Assembly (NCBI GenBank): GCA_900314655.1
Contig: OMWC01000002.1
Span: 1 to 64,000 of the forward strand
From: an uncultured Prevotellaceae bacterium
Lineage (GTDB): Bacteria; Bacteroidota; Bacteroidia; Bacteroidales; Bacteroidaceae
Length of the DNA stretch: 64,000 nucleotides
Direction: 5' to 3'
Each line of letters begins with the position of its first letter. Position 1 is the first letter of the stretch. Below, piece by piece: positions 1 through 9,707 of this stretch. The notes under the pieces are model-generated. The model saw only the letters and a list, made by a program, of their open reading frames with translations, was not told where the DNA came from and ran no database searches. The translations under genes were made by a program, and so were the position numbers.

Positions 1-29
1 GGTAAGTGAAAATTCTGACATGGCAAAAT

Positions 30-54
30 CCTGGGCAACTTTTTGTTGCTCAGG
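30..54. other. Short inverted repeat, possible terminator
   Basis: Two 10-base arms (30-39 and 45-54) pair with one G-T pair around a TTTTT loop. It may end a gene lying left of the window. No T-run follows on the plus strand, so a terminator role is uncertain. The rest of bases 1-137 is AT-rich with no gene visible. Confidence 0.35.
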
Positions 55-137
55 CACTTATAAATAATGTTAAACTATAGTGTTGCGGAATTAAGGTTTT
101 TAGTAATTTTGAACCCGAATTTAAACTTTAACAACTT

Positions 138-923
138 TTGAAAAGGATTGTAGCCGTACTTTATTTAATTACGGTGCTGCTTACTTCATGTGATTTTAAG
201 TTGCGGCCCATTGATTTCTTCAACACGGAGGAAACTTCTGTTGAGATAGAGCGCTACGACCGTTTGGAAAGCCGTTATCTCACGACCGGAGACTTCTCGG
301 CACTTCAGCAGATGGAGACCGACTATCCCATGGAAACGCGGGCGCTTATTGAGAATGTGCTACGCATCGGCGCGATGGATGATCCCAACATTAACAGGAA
401 ATTCCTTTCTTTCTTCCAGGACAGTACGTTGCAGGTACTGATCAGTGACGTGCAAGCTGAATTTGCCAATATTGACGATCTGAACGAACAGTTGAACAAT
501 TGTTTCAGCAAACTCCAGAAGGAAGTCCCCACTTTGGTCATTCCCCGCTTTTATACTCAAATAGGGGCCCTTGACGAGAGCATCATCGTCGGTAACGACA
601 TTATCGGAATTTCACTTGACAAGTATATGGGGTCTGGCTATCCGCTTTATAAGAAGCATTATTCGTCAGCACAGCGCCAGTCGATGAATCGGAATAATAT
701 CGTGCCTGATTGTATGGTGTTCTATCTTCTTAGCCAGTATCCTTTGCAAAATTTTGATAGCAGGTCACAGCGGGAACGCGATTTCCACATGGGTAAGATG
801 ATGTGGGTTTGCAATCGCGTGATGGGCAATCAGTTCTTCAAGATGAAGTTCATCAACGACGTGGACAAATACCAGAAAAAGCACGGCTACACCATCCAGC
901 AGTTGCTGGAGGCAGATGTGTAG
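138..923 (+). CDS. GldB-like lipoprotein
   Basis: Predicted lipoprotein of 261 residues. The signal peptide ends in a lipobox (LLTSC), so the mature protein would start at Cys18 and sit in the cell envelope. The body resembles proteins annotated as gliding-motility lipoprotein GldB in Bacteroidetes, including the central stretch with IIVGNDIIGISLDKYMG. Non-gliding Prevotella and Bacteroides carry such homologues too, so motility should not be inferred. The start is TTG: an in-frame stop lies only nine bases upstream, no ATG precedes the signal peptide, and starting later would lose the lipobox. It converges with the tamB-like gene, 24 bases away. Confidence 0.7.
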   Translation: MKRIVAVLYLITVLLTSCDFKLRPIDFFNTEETSVEIERYDRLESRYLTTGDFSALQQMETDYPMETRALIENVLRIGAMDDPNINRKFLSFFQDSTLQVLISDVQAEFANIDDLNEQLNNCFSKLQKEVPTLVIPRFYTQIGALDESIIVGNDIIGISLDKYMGSGYPLYKKHYSSAQRQSMNRNNIVPDCMVFYLLSQYPLQNFDSRSQRERDFHMGKMMWVCNRVMGNQFFKMKFINDVDKYQKKHGYTIQQLLEADV

Positions 924-947
924 AATCCTAATTCATACTGCAGATGA

Positions 948-3900
948 TTACTTTTTCCGTCCTGAACCGAACAGGTCTTTCAGGCCGTTGAAGTCGCGTT
1001 TCAGAATCACTCCGATACCCTGGGTGTTAAGTGAGTTGCGCGTGAAATAGCGGTCGTTGGTCTGGTTATAGACGCGTACGGCCAGGTTGCCGTTGGGGAA
1101 AAGTAAGTAGCGGATGTCGAAGTCTCCAATGAATGAAGAGTTTTCGGTGTTGGCATTGTCGCGATAACCGAACTGACCATTGATGAGCAGACGATTGTTG
1201 AGCAGGCGTCCTGAAAGGATACCTTCATATTCTGCGTTATAGAATCCTTCATCACCTGTGGAGATATTGGCTCCGAAGTTCCAGTTGCTGTTGTTGGTCA
1301 GTGAGGAGAGTATGTTGTTGATTTGCTGACTTACCGTTCCAGAGAGTAGCGACTGCATAGCCAGTGAGGTTTGGCTCTGCTGCTCATTGGAACGTGTGTC
1401 ACGCTGGTTGTAGAATCGCCCGATGGCCAGCAGGTAGATCACTTGCTGATTCATTTCCTCTTCGCTGTTGATGAGTGAGCGTATCATCTGCTTCATGTCC
1501 GTGCCGAGGGTGGGGAGATCGAGGTCGAACTCCACATGTGGAGACTCCGGTGTGCCGGTGATGTTCATCATACAGTCCACACGTACATTATTGTTTTTAA
1601 AGGAGTTTCCGATTTCCAAGTCTGATAGTGGCACACCCGTCACCGTGTATTGAGCTTTCATATTCAAGGCAGAGTTGTACGGATCTCCACCGAATACTAT
1701 GGTAGAGCCGGGCTGAAACTGGAAATCTTTCTTAATGACGTTTTGGATGGTGAGTTTATAGATACCATGGTCTATGAGGTAGTTGCCATACATCTCGAAT
1801 ACACCTTTATTATAATAGGAGGCCCTGAGGCTGCCTGAGCCGTTGAGCGCGATGTAGTCGCCACTTTGCTTGTCCATCAGCAGACGAAGCGTGAAGTCTT
1901 CTGGCCTGGTGTTGAACAGGAAGTTCATGTGTATGTCGGTAGGGATCTGGGCATGTTTCGGCTGATGGTGATTGAGCGCAGAGTCAAGCCGTTGGGTAAA
2001 ATCATTTTGTATTCCATCAGTCACATCGCGCCATTCAATGAAACCCTGGTCTGAAATGGCATCAGGACTGGCTGCATTGTATTCTATGAACGACCCGCGA
2101 TTAGGCGTGGCATTCACGTCGAAGTCAATGCGTCCCTGGCGGCCTTTGATCTGACAGTTACCTGTGCCGTAGATGGTTCCGAAGAATGTAGCATCTCCAT
2201 AGTCGTGAAAGTCATAAGCCAACAGGTTCTGGGCATTCACATCGAAGTCGAAGGTCAGGTTGGTCAGTTCGTCGTGGTGGATGGCTCCGTTCACGATTCC
2301 GATATGTCCGTCGCGGTCGGTGATGGTGTCTTGCTCAAAATAGATTTCATTGGGCACCATGCGCACCTTACAGTCGTGAAGCGTGTATCGGGTATTGAGC
2401 GGAGTTATGTCCATCTTTCCGTTCGCGATAAGGCTACCTGATAGGTTGATACTGTTTTCACCACTCAGGAATCCGGCCAGCCTGACGTTACCATCGCCAC
2501 GAAGGTCGGTGTTGCGCATAAACGAACTACAGAAATCCTCCACGAATTCAAGGCGTGTCTTTTCGGCCTTGATGTCGAGGTCAAGATAGTTGCGGGCTAT
2601 CGACACGTAACCGTTGATGAGTGTCTTGCCGATATCATCTTCGGCATAGGCCGAAATATCTATCTGGTTGTCTTGCTTGCCGTAGTTCGCATTGACATTG
2701 AGTGTGCCCATCCTTCCGTTCTGGAAGCGGAAGTCATCGACACTCAGGCTTGCATGCGCCGTCAGTTTGTCGAATACCGAACTGAGATAGGCTTTGCCGG
2801 AAGCTTTTCCTGAGAAGTCAACCACATGGAAGTTAAGCAGGTCGAGGATGTATTTCACGTCGATGTCCTGCAAGTCCACGGTCAGGCTATCTTCTTTGTT
2901 GGGGGTAGCCAGTCCATAGACCGTGAGGTGCTGATTGTTGTGGTCGATTGAAAAATAGTCCACCGTGAGGTGCTTGTCGGTATATACGATATCGCTAGGT
3001 CGGATGTGCCACAACGTATCGTTGACAAGGATGTCTGATTCGTGTACGACCGTGTGGATGGCCTGTTTGCCATTCGGGGTTTTGAAGAGTTCGGTGGTGC
3101 AGTTGAGTGTGCCCTTGAAAGGTTTCGCCTTACGGTCATCCCAAGTGATAAGGGTCATGATCTTTCCGTCTTCCTGCCTTGCATCGACCGTATAGTCCAT
3201 CAGGATTCCGTTCAAGCTGAAATTGGGCAGTTTGGCCTTCAGGGCCATTTTGTTTGACTTCTTGTCTGTGCTGGCGGAGAGTTTCACGGGCTTGTTGATG
3301 TCAACGGGTACTCCGAAGAATACGTTGAGCCAGTCACTTTTCAGCAGGGTGGCATCGACGGAGGCCTGGCTGAAGTAATCGTCCCCCGTGATGTCGGCTT
3401 CGGCGAAGTCGCTTTGCAGATGAATGGTATGGCCTTCGACTGTCTGCTCTGCGTTAAGAAAAAGGTGATCGAGATGATAGTCGTGTTGTTGTGAATGCAT
3501 CTCGAAGTCTGTGATGTTGACAGCCCCAATGGCCGTGGAGAGTGATTTGCCTGCTATGTCGGCATCGACATTCATGGCAAAACGCGCGTCACCGAAACGG
3601 TCGGTCAGTTTCAATGCGCTTGGGACCAGATTTCTCACTTTAGCCACAAACTTGGCCTTGGGGCTTTGAGCAGAAATGTCGAAGTCGCCGTCAAGATTAA
3701 TCTGTGCATGTGGATCGTCGATTGACAGGTGGCCGTTGAAAAGTGAACCTTGCAGGTCGCCGTCAATATCGAGATTGCGGTAACTATATCCGTTATAGTC
3801 GAAACGCGAGACGTTACCCACAGCCTTGATGTTTTTCAGGCTAGTGTCACCGTCAATGTCGATTCGTGAAGCCAGCTGGCCGAACTTCTTGTCGTCAAGA

Positions 3901-5159
3901 ATACGCTGCAGATTGATTCCTTCGGTCTCAATACGTGCTGTGAACCGGTTCAGATGAAGCCCCAGTCCGAGGTTGGCATTGCCGGCATCGGTGTCGAGGA
4001 TGCCTTTCATGGATAAATCTTTGTCGGCACCTCCAGCCTCACCACGGAAGGCGATGCTGCCCAGACGCACCAGTTCTTTGGGCATCTGGATATTCTTTAC
4101 CTGCAGGTTGCGCTCCAGGAATTCTATGGTATGGGCACTGAGCTGCAGTTGGTTGATATTGGCAAACCAGCGTTTGTTGGCGGATAGGCTGCCACTGGCA
4201 TCGAGCTTCAGTTCTCCTTCATCCGATTCAATGTTGACTTGATGCAGCTGTAGCATGTTGCTTGTGCCTGAGAAACTGCTCTTGAGTTGCAGGGGATGCC
4301 CGAATGTACTTAATTGTCGGTCCAGAAATGCGAGGTCGGCTGGTGTGATCTTTGATTCGCTGATGCGTCCGGCATATTGGAGCGTGGCCATTTCTATCTT
4401 GCCGTTATTCATTTCATAGGATGCACCTATAGAGTCGATGATCAGTCTGGTCTGTGGCAGCATGGCCCGAAGCTGCGTGAGGGTCGTGCGTTTCTTGTCA
4501 GCCTTGAGCTTGAACGAGAGGTCCTTTAGCGTTAGTCCGGATGCTTCTTCCAGTGAGAGGCGCTTCAGGGTGGCTTCCAGGCCATTGTCGGTGAGTCGTG
4601 GCAACAGCAGATGGGTGCTGATGTTCTTCACGTTGAGATGGTTAGCATTAAACTTCCCGTTTGTCCTTGGCATGTCCAGCCGGTCGTAGGTGAATCCGCT
4701 GTGACGCACGACGACGGTTCCTATACGCAGGTCGAGTGGTGTGTGGCGTGTAGTGTCTTTGGAAGCAAGGGAATCCAGCGCAAACTGGAAGTTGGGCTGG
4801 GAGTGTGCATCTTGTTTGTAAAAAGTACCTTGAAGTCCGAACAATTGAGCCGATGAAATGGATATTTTTCCGTTGAAAAGCGGTATGAGGTCGATTTTGG
4901 TTGATGCACGTGAGGCGCGAATCATTTCCTTTCCGCTTTGATCCTTCATATAGACATCGTCCACAATGATACGGTTGGGAATTACAAAGTTGATGCGGCC
5001 AACGGTGACCTCGGTGCCGAATTTGTCAGAAAGCATCTCACTGGCCTTTTTCCCCATATACCCCTGAAATGCAGGAATATGAAGCAGTATAATAAGTAAA
5101 ATGTACAGACCTATAAGGGCCCATACAATTCCGCTGATGAGGTGTTTTGCTTTCTTCAC
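948..5159 (-). CDS. tamB: TamB-like translocation/assembly protein (DUF490)
   Basis: Very large envelope protein (1403 residues) of the TamB/AsmA-like class. These proteins bridge inner and outer membrane and take part in outer-membrane protein insertion or lipid transport. One N-terminal membrane helix (about residues 9-30) is followed by roughly 1000 residues of beta-rich repeats with little sequence complexity. The C-terminal part (about residue 950 onward) carries the DUF490/TamB domain, including the conserved block near 'GDPYNSALNMKAQYTVTG' and a barrel-like end. The start codon is GTG, chosen because the membrane helix follows at once and no earlier start exists. A TAACTTTG promoter box lies only four bases upstream, so the mRNA may be nearly leaderless. 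The gene is divergent from nqrA. Confidence 0.85.
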   Translation of the reverse strand: MKKAKHLISGIVWALIGLYILLIILLHIPAFQGYMGKKASEMLSDKFGTEVTVGRINFVIPNRIIVDDVYMKDQSGKEMIRASRASTKIDLIPLFNGKISISSAQLFGLQGTFYKQDAHSQPNFQFALDSLASKDTTRHTPLDLRIGTVVVRHSGFTYDRLDMPRTNGKFNANHLNVKNISTHLLLPRLTDNGLEATLKRLSLEEASGLTLKDLSFKLKADKKRTTLTQLRAMLPQTRLIIDSIGASYEMNNGKIEMATLQYAGRISESKITPADLAFLDRQLSTFGHPLQLKSSFSGTSNMLQLHQVNIESDEGELKLDASGSLSANKRWFANINQLQLSAHTIEFLERNLQVKNIQMPKELVRLGSIAFRGEAGGADKDLSMKGILDTDAGNANLGLGLHLNRFTARIETEGINLQRILDDKKFGQLASRIDIDGDTSLKNIKAVGNVSRFDYNGYSYRNLDIDGDLQGSLFNGHLSIDDPHAQINLDGDFDISAQSPKAKFVAKVRNLVPSALKLTDRFGDARFAMNVDADIAGKSLSTAIGAVNITDFEMHSQQHDYHLDHLFLNAEQTVEGHTIHLQSDFAEADITGDDYFSQASVDATLLKSDWLNVFFGVPVDINKPVKLSASTDKKSNKMALKAKLPNFSLNGILMDYTVDARQEDGKIMTLITWDDRKAKPFKGTLNCTTELFKTPNGKQAIHTVVHESDILVNDTLWHIRPSDIVYTDKHLTVDYFSIDHNNQHLTVYGLATPNKEDSLTVDLQDIDVKYILDLLNFHVVDFSGKASGKAYLSSVFDKLTAHASLSVDDFRFQNGRMGTLNVNANYGKQDNQIDISAYAEDDIGKTLINGYVSIARNYLDLDIKAEKTRLEFVEDFCSSFMRNTDLRGDGNVRLAGFLSGENSINLSGSLIANGKMDITPLNTRYTLHDCKVRMVPNEIYFEQDTITDRDGHIGIVNGAIHHDELTNLTFDFDVNAQNLLAYDFHDYGDATFFGTIYGTGNCQIKGRQGRIDFDVNATPNRGSFIEYNAASPDAISDQGFIEWRDVTDGIQNDFTQRLDSALNHHQPKHAQIPTDIHMNFLFNTRPEDFTLRLLMDKQSGDYIALNGSGSLRASYYNKGVFEMYGNYLIDHGIYKLTIQNVIKKDFQFQPGSTIVFGGDPYNSALNMKAQYTVTGVPLSDLEIGNSFKNNNVRVDCMMNITGTPESPHVEFDLDLPTLGTDMKQMIRSLINSEEEMNQQVIYLLAIGRFYNQRDTRSNEQQSQTSLAMQSLLSGTVSQQINNILSSLTNNSNWNFGANISTGDEGFYNAEYEGILSGRLLNNRLLINGQFGYRDNANTENSSFIGDFDIRYLLFPNGNLAVRVYNQTNDRYFTRNSLNTQGIGVILKRDFNGLKDLFGSGRKK

Positions 5160-5163
5160 TTTG

Positions 5164-5171
5164 CAAAGTTA
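5164..5171 (-). promoter_or_regulatory. -7 promoter box of the tamB-like gene
   Basis: On the minus strand this reads TAACTTTG, matching the Bacteroidetes -7 consensus TAnnTTTG. It ends four bases before the GTG start of the tamB-like gene. Confidence 0.5.
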
Positions 5172-5210
5172 CGCTAATTCATCAACAAAAAAGAAGTTTT
5201 TGGATTTTTT

Positions 5211-5243
5211 TTGCCCGAAATGTGAAAATTTTGTCTATCTTTG
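5211..5243 (+). promoter_or_regulatory. Promoter of the nqr operon
   Basis: TTG at 5211-5213 and TATCTTTG at 5236-5243, separated by 22 bases, match the Bacteroidetes sigma-70 promoter. The box lies about 40 bases before the nqrA start. Confidence 0.7.
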
Positions 5244-5283
5244 TGCCACTATTCATGAATATTATCTCTTTTTATACAATGTT

Positions 5284-6630
5284 ATGGCAAATGTTATTAA
5301 GTTACGTAAGGGCTTAGACATTAACCTCAAAGGCAAGGCCGCTGGAGAAAAGACGGTGCTGAAAGCTAGTGAAGTGTATGCACTCACGCCGGATGCGTTT
5401 GTCGGGATGATTCCCAAAGTGGTCGTCAAGGAGGGAGACGTTGTCAAAGCCGGGGATACCTTGTTTGTGAACAAGCAATGTCCCGATGTGAAGTTTGCCT
5501 CACCCGTCAGCGGACAAGTCACCGAAGTGCTTCGGGGTGAGCGCAGGAAGGTGCTTTGCGTAAAGATTAAAGCCGACGCAGAGCAGAAATTTACCGATTA
5601 TGGCAAGAAGGATGTGGCCGCTCTCAGTGGAGAGGAAGTCTGCAAGGCGTTGCTCGAAGCAGGCTTGTTTGGCTACATTGACCAGTTACCGTATGCCGTT
5701 AGCACAACACCTGAATCCAAGCCAAAGGCTATTTTTGTAAGTGCTTTGAGAGACAAGCCTTTAGCTTCGGATTTTGAAGTGGAACTTCAGGGTAACGAAA
5801 AGGATTTCCAGACGGGTCTTACCGCGCTGTCGAAGATGGCCAAGACTTATCTTGGAATCGGAGCGAAGCAGACTGCCGATGCGCTTGTGAATGCCAAGGA
5901 TGTGGAAGTCACGGTTTTCGACGGTAAGTGTCCTGCCGGTAACGTCGGTGTTCAGGTGAACCATCTTGATCCCGTCAACAAGGGTGAAGTGGTATGGACC
6001 GTTGACCCGACGGCTGTGATTTTCTTTGGCCGGCTGTTCAATACCGGCAAAGTGAACCTCACGCGTACGATTGCCGTATGCGGCGATCAGGTGAAGAATC
6101 CCTGCTATCTTGATGTCTTGGTAGGTACACCTTTGGCCGACATCCTCAGTGGAAACGTGGAGGAAGCCAACGTGCGTATCATCAACGGAAACGTGCTCAC
6201 GGGCACAAAAGCCTCGACCGACGACTTCCTCGGAGCCCACTCATCAGAGGTTACCGTGATTTCTGAAGGCGACGAGGCTGACGAGCTGCTCGGCTGGATC
6301 ATGCCACGCACGAAGCAATTCTCCGTGAACCGCAGCTATTTCTCATGGCTTTTCGGCAAGAAGGAGTATTCACTCGACAGCCGCATCAAGGGCGGTGAAC
6401 GCCGCATGATCATGAGTGGCGAATACGACAAGGTGCTTCCGATGGACATCTACGGAGAGTATCTCATCAAGGCCATCATCGCTGAAGACATCGACAAGAT
6501 GGAGCAGCTGGGCATCTATGAGGTGGCTCCCGAAGACTTTGCACTTGCTGAATTCGTGGATTCCTCGAAACTGGAGCTTCAGAAGATAGTGCGCAACGGA
6601 TTGAATATGCTGCGCAAGGAGAATGCATAA
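5284..6630 (+). CDS. nqrA: Na+-translocating NADH:quinone reductase subunit A
   Basis: First gene of a complete six-gene nqr operon. NqrA is the cytoplasmic, membrane-attached quinone-site subunit of the Na+-NQR complex, which oxidises NADH, reduces quinone and pumps sodium out. The protein starts MANVIKLRKGLDINLKGKA, typical of NqrA, and is 448 residues long, the usual size. The open frame extends upstream to 5101, but that stretch overlaps the promoter at 5236-5243, so the ATG at 5284 is chosen. Thirty bases separate it from nqrB. Confidence 0.95.
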   Translation: MANVIKLRKGLDINLKGKAAGEKTVLKASEVYALTPDAFVGMIPKVVVKEGDVVKAGDTLFVNKQCPDVKFASPVSGQVTEVLRGERRKVLCVKIKADAEQKFTDYGKKDVAALSGEEVCKALLEAGLFGYIDQLPYAVSTTPESKPKAIFVSALRDKPLASDFEVELQGNEKDFQTGLTALSKMAKTYLGIGAKQTADALVNAKDVEVTVFDGKCPAGNVGVQVNHLDPVNKGEVVWTVDPTAVIFFGRLFNTGKVNLTRTIAVCGDQVKNPCYLDVLVGTPLADILSGNVEEANVRIINGNVLTGTKASTDDFLGAHSSEVTVISEGDEADELLGWIMPRTKQFSVNRSYFSWLFGKKEYSLDSRIKGGERRMIMSGEYDKVLPMDIYGEYLIKAIIAEDIDKMEQLGIYEVAPEDFALAEFVDSSKLELQKIVRNGLNMLRKENA

Positions 6631-6660
6631 CATCATGTATCTATCAAGTAATCAACTACA

Positions 6661-7812
6661 ATGAGTTTACGAAATTACATCAACAAGATAAAGCCCAACT
6701 TCCAGGAGGGAGGACGGCTTCACGCTTTCCGAAGCGTCTTTGATGGATTTGAGACGTTCCTCTATGTGCCCAACGACACGGCGAAGAGCGGAACACATAT
6801 CCACGACGCCATCGACTCGAAGCGTATCATGAGTATGGTGGTCATCGCGCTCGTGCCGGCTATGCTGTTCGGTATGTACAACGTGGGCTATCAGAACTAT
6901 GCTGCCGCCGGCACACTGGCTTCGGCATCATTCCTCGAAATCTTCTGCTACGGCTTCCTGGCCGTGCTGCCGAAGATTCTCGTCAGTTACATCGTAGGCC
7001 TTGGCATTGAGTTCATCGTGGCTCAGTGGAAAGGGGAGGAGATTCAGGAGGGCTACCTCGTCAGCGGTATCATCATTCCGCTTATCATTCCCGTCAACTG
7101 TCCGCTGTGGATGCTGGCCCTGGCCGTGGCCTTTGCCGTGATTTTCGCCAAGGAAATCTTTGGTGGTACGGGTATGAACATCTTCAATGTGGCCATCGCC
7201 GCACGTATGTTCCTCTTCTTCTCTTATCCGTCGGTAATGACAGGCGATACTGCCTGGGTGGCTACCGACAGCATTTTCGGACTGGGTAACGCGCTGCCCG
7301 ATGGCTTTACGGCTGCCACTCCGCTGGGCGAGGTGGCCCAGGGTGTAGCTCCTCAGACTTCGCTCTGCGATATGGTATGCGGCTTTATTCCCGGTTCCAT
7401 TGGTGAGACCAGCGTCATTGCCATTGCCCTGGGTGCCATTCTGCTGCTCTGGACAGGCATCGCCTCCTGGAAGACTATGCTCAGCGTGTTTGTAGGCGGC
7501 GGTCTGATGGCTGTCTTGTTCCAGTCGTTGGACATGACCAACATCCAGTGGTACGAGCATCTTCTGCTCGGCGGTTTCTGCTTCGGTGCTGTGTTTATGG
7601 CAACCGATCCGGTCACTTCTGCCCGTACCGAGTGTGGCAAGTGGGTGTATGGCTTCCTCATTGGTGCCATTGCCGTGATCGTACGCGTGATGAACCCCGG
7701 TTATCCCGAGGGTATGATGCTCGCCATCTTCTTTGGTAACATGTGTGCGCCGCTTATCGACTACTGCGTCGTGCAGCGCAATATCTCCCGTCGTGCTAAC
7801 CGTATAAAATAA
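6661..7812 (+). CDS. nqrB: Na+-NQR subunit B
   Basis: Integral-membrane subunit of Na+-NQR, 383 residues with about nine to ten hydrophobic segments. It carries a covalently bound FMN and contributes to the sodium channel. The FMN attachment threonine is probably Thr220 in the motif TAATPL; the family motif is of the form S/TxAT. A cytoplasmic N-terminal stretch of about 55 residues precedes the first helix. It is cotranscribed with nqrA and nqrC. Confidence 0.95.
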   Translation: MSLRNYINKIKPNFQEGGRLHAFRSVFDGFETFLYVPNDTAKSGTHIHDAIDSKRIMSMVVIALVPAMLFGMYNVGYQNYAAAGTLASASFLEIFCYGFLAVLPKILVSYIVGLGIEFIVAQWKGEEIQEGYLVSGIIIPLIIPVNCPLWMLALAVAFAVIFAKEIFGGTGMNIFNVAIAARMFLFFSYPSVMTGDTAWVATDSIFGLGNALPDGFTAATPLGEVAQGVAPQTSLCDMVCGFIPGSIGETSVIAIALGAILLLWTGIASWKTMLSVFVGGGLMAVLFQSLDMTNIQWYEHLLLGGFCFGAVFMATDPVTSARTECGKWVYGFLIGAIAVIVRVMNPGYPEGMMLAIFFGNMCAPLIDYCVVQRNISRRANRIK

Positions 7813-7826
7813 GGAGGAACCGTAAG

Positions 7827-8441
7827 ATGAAGACTAACAGTAATACATATACGATTATTTACAGCGCCATCATCGTTGTCGTAGTCGCTTTCCTGTTGGC
7901 ATTCGTGTCGCAGGCCCTGAAGGCTAAGCAGGATGCCAATGTGGCGCTCGACGTGAAGAAGCAGATTCTCAATTCGCTCAACATCCGCGGTCTTGGTGAC
8001 AGCGAGGCTGAAGCCAAGTATGGCGAGGTGGTGAAGAGCGAAGAAGCCGTGGGCGAACAGAAGCTCTATACCTGCGAGATTGACGGCCAGCCCGTCTATG
8101 TCTGCACGGTGAAGGGCATGGGACTCTGGGGCCCCGTCTTTGGCTATATCTCTGTAGCTGCCGACAAGAACACCGTCTATGGCGCATATTTCAACCACGA
8201 CTCTGAGACTGCCGGCCTCGGTGCTGAAATCAAGGACTCTCAGGCTTGGCAGGAGAAGTTCAAGGGCAAGAAGATCAATGCCGACGCCGATCCCGACATC
8301 GAACTCGGCGTAGCCAAGAAGATTGAGGTGCCCGAGAGCGAGGTGGATGCCGTCACTGGAGCCACGCTCACGTCGAACGGTGTCAGCCTGATGCTGAAAG
8401 AGGGACTGAAGCCATTTATGGAAATCTTAAAGAACAAGTAA
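7827..8441 (+). CDS. nqrC: Na+-NQR subunit C
   Basis: Subunit with one N-terminal membrane helix (about residues 10-30) and an FMN-binding domain, 204 residues. The C-terminal motif DAVTGATLTS is the standard site where a threonine carries covalent FMN, attached by the flavin transferase ApbE. The gene lies 14 bases after nqrB, with a purine-rich AAGGAGG just before the start, and 4 bases before nqrD. Confidence 0.95.
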   Translation: MKTNSNTYTIIYSAIIVVVVAFLLAFVSQALKAKQDANVALDVKKQILNSLNIRGLGDSEAEAKYGEVVKSEEAVGEQKLYTCEIDGQPVYVCTVKGMGLWGPVFGYISVAADKNTVYGAYFNHDSETAGLGAEIKDSQAWQEKFKGKKINADADPDIELGVAKKIEVPESEVDAVTGATLTSNGVSLMLKEGLKPFMEILKNK

Positions 8442-8445
8442 CGAT

Positions 8446-9072
8446 ATGAGTAGTTTATTTTCAAAGGAAAACCAGGAAGTTTTCAAGAATCCATTGAACT
8501 TGGACAACCCGATACTTGTTCAGGTGCTTGGAATCTGTTCGGCACTGGCTGTCACAGCTCAGTTGAAGCCGGCTATTGTGATGGGACTGGCCGTGACGAT
8601 CATCACCGCCTTCTCGAATGTGATTATCTCTATTATCCGCAACACGATTCCCACGCGCATCCGCATCATCGTGCAGCTGGTGGTGGTGGCCGCGCTGGTG
8701 ACCATCGTCTCTCAGGTGCTGAAGGCTTTTGCCTACGACGTGAGTGTGCAGCTCTCGGTCTATGTGGGTCTGATTATCACCAACTGTATTCTGATGGGCC
8801 GTCTGGAGGCTTTTGCCATGCAGAACAAGCCTTGGCCATCGTTCCTCGACGGCATTGCCAACGGTATCGGCTATGCGATGATTCTGGTCATCGTGGGCGC
8901 CTTCCGCGAATTCTTCGGATTCGGCACGCTGCTGGGCTTCAAGGTTCTGCCGCAAGCCGTCTATGATGCTGGTTATATGAACAACGGTATGATGACGATG
9001 CCTGCCATGGCGCTGATTCTCGTTGGATGTGTCATCTGGGTACACCGTGCCTGTTTTTATAAGGAGAAGTAA
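8446..9072 (+). CDS. nqrD: Na+-NQR subunit D
   Basis: Six-helix membrane subunit of Na+-NQR, 208 residues. It pairs with NqrE to form the symmetric membrane core that, in known structures, holds an iron centre between the two subunits. Family features include the cytoplasmic N-terminus followed by the helix with '[12 protein letters not shown]' and the conserved 'GRLEAFAM' and 'GAFREFFG' segments. It is tightly packed, ending 2 bases before nqrE. Confidence 0.95.
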   Translation: MSSLFSKENQEVFKNPLNLDNPILVQVLGICSALAVTAQLKPAIVMGLAVTIITAFSNVIISIIRNTIPTRIRIIVQLVVVAALVTIVSQVLKAFAYDVSVQLSVYVGLIITNCILMGRLEAFAMQNKPWPSFLDGIANGIGYAMILVIVGAFREFFGFGTLLGFKVLPQAVYDAGYMNNGMMTMPAMALILVGCVIWVHRACFYKEK

Positions 9073-9074
9073 TT

Positions 9075-9701
9075 ATGGAACATATCATTAATCTGTTTTT
9101 CCGGTCCATCTTCGTGGACAACATGATATTCGCCTTCTTCCTCGGCATGTGTTCTTACCTTGCCGTTTCGAAGAACGTGAAGACTTCATTCGGACTGGGC
9201 ATGGCCGTCACTTTCGTGCTCTTGGTCACCGTGCCCGTCGATTATCTGCTCCAGACGAAGGTGCTGGGTCCCGACTGTCTCATCCCTGGCGTTGACCTCA
9301 GCTATCTGTCGTTCATCCTTTTCATCGCCGTGATTGCCGGTATGGTTCAGCTCGTGGAGATGGTTGTTGAGAAGTATTCTCCTTCGCTCTATGCAGCGCT
9401 GGGCATCTTCCTCCCGCTGATTGCCGTCAACTGTGCCATCATGGGTGCCTCGCTCTTCATGCAGCAGCGCATCAACCTCGATCCGCTCAACTCGCAGTAT
9501 ATCGGCTCCGTCTGGGATGCCATAGCCTACGCTGTAGGTTCGGGTCTCGGCTGGACGCTGGCCATCGTGCTCTTGGGCGCTATCCGCGAGAAAATGCAAT
9601 ACACCGATGTCCCCAAGCCCCTGCAGGGACTCGGCATTACGTTCATCACCGTAGGACTCATGGCCATGGCTATGATGTGCTTCTCGGGTCTTAAAATATA
9701 A
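9075..9701 (+). CDS. nqrE: Na+-NQR subunit E
   Basis: Six-helix membrane subunit of Na+-NQR, 208 residues, paralogous to NqrD and related to RnfA. Conserved blocks include '[13 protein letters not shown]' near the N-terminus, '[16 protein letters not shown]' in the middle and '[10 protein letters not shown]' near the C-terminus. It is cotranscribed in the nqr operon, six bases before nqrF. Confidence 0.95.
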   Translation: MEHIINLFFRSIFVDNMIFAFFLGMCSYLAVSKNVKTSFGLGMAVTFVLLVTVPVDYLLQTKVLGPDCLIPGVDLSYLSFILFIAVIAGMVQLVEMVVEKYSPSLYAALGIFLPLIAVNCAIMGASLFMQQRINLDPLNSQYIGSVWDAIAYAVGSGLGWTLAIVLLGAIREKMQYTDVPKPLQGLGITFITVGLMAMAMMCFSGLKI

Positions 9702-9707
9702 TAAGGT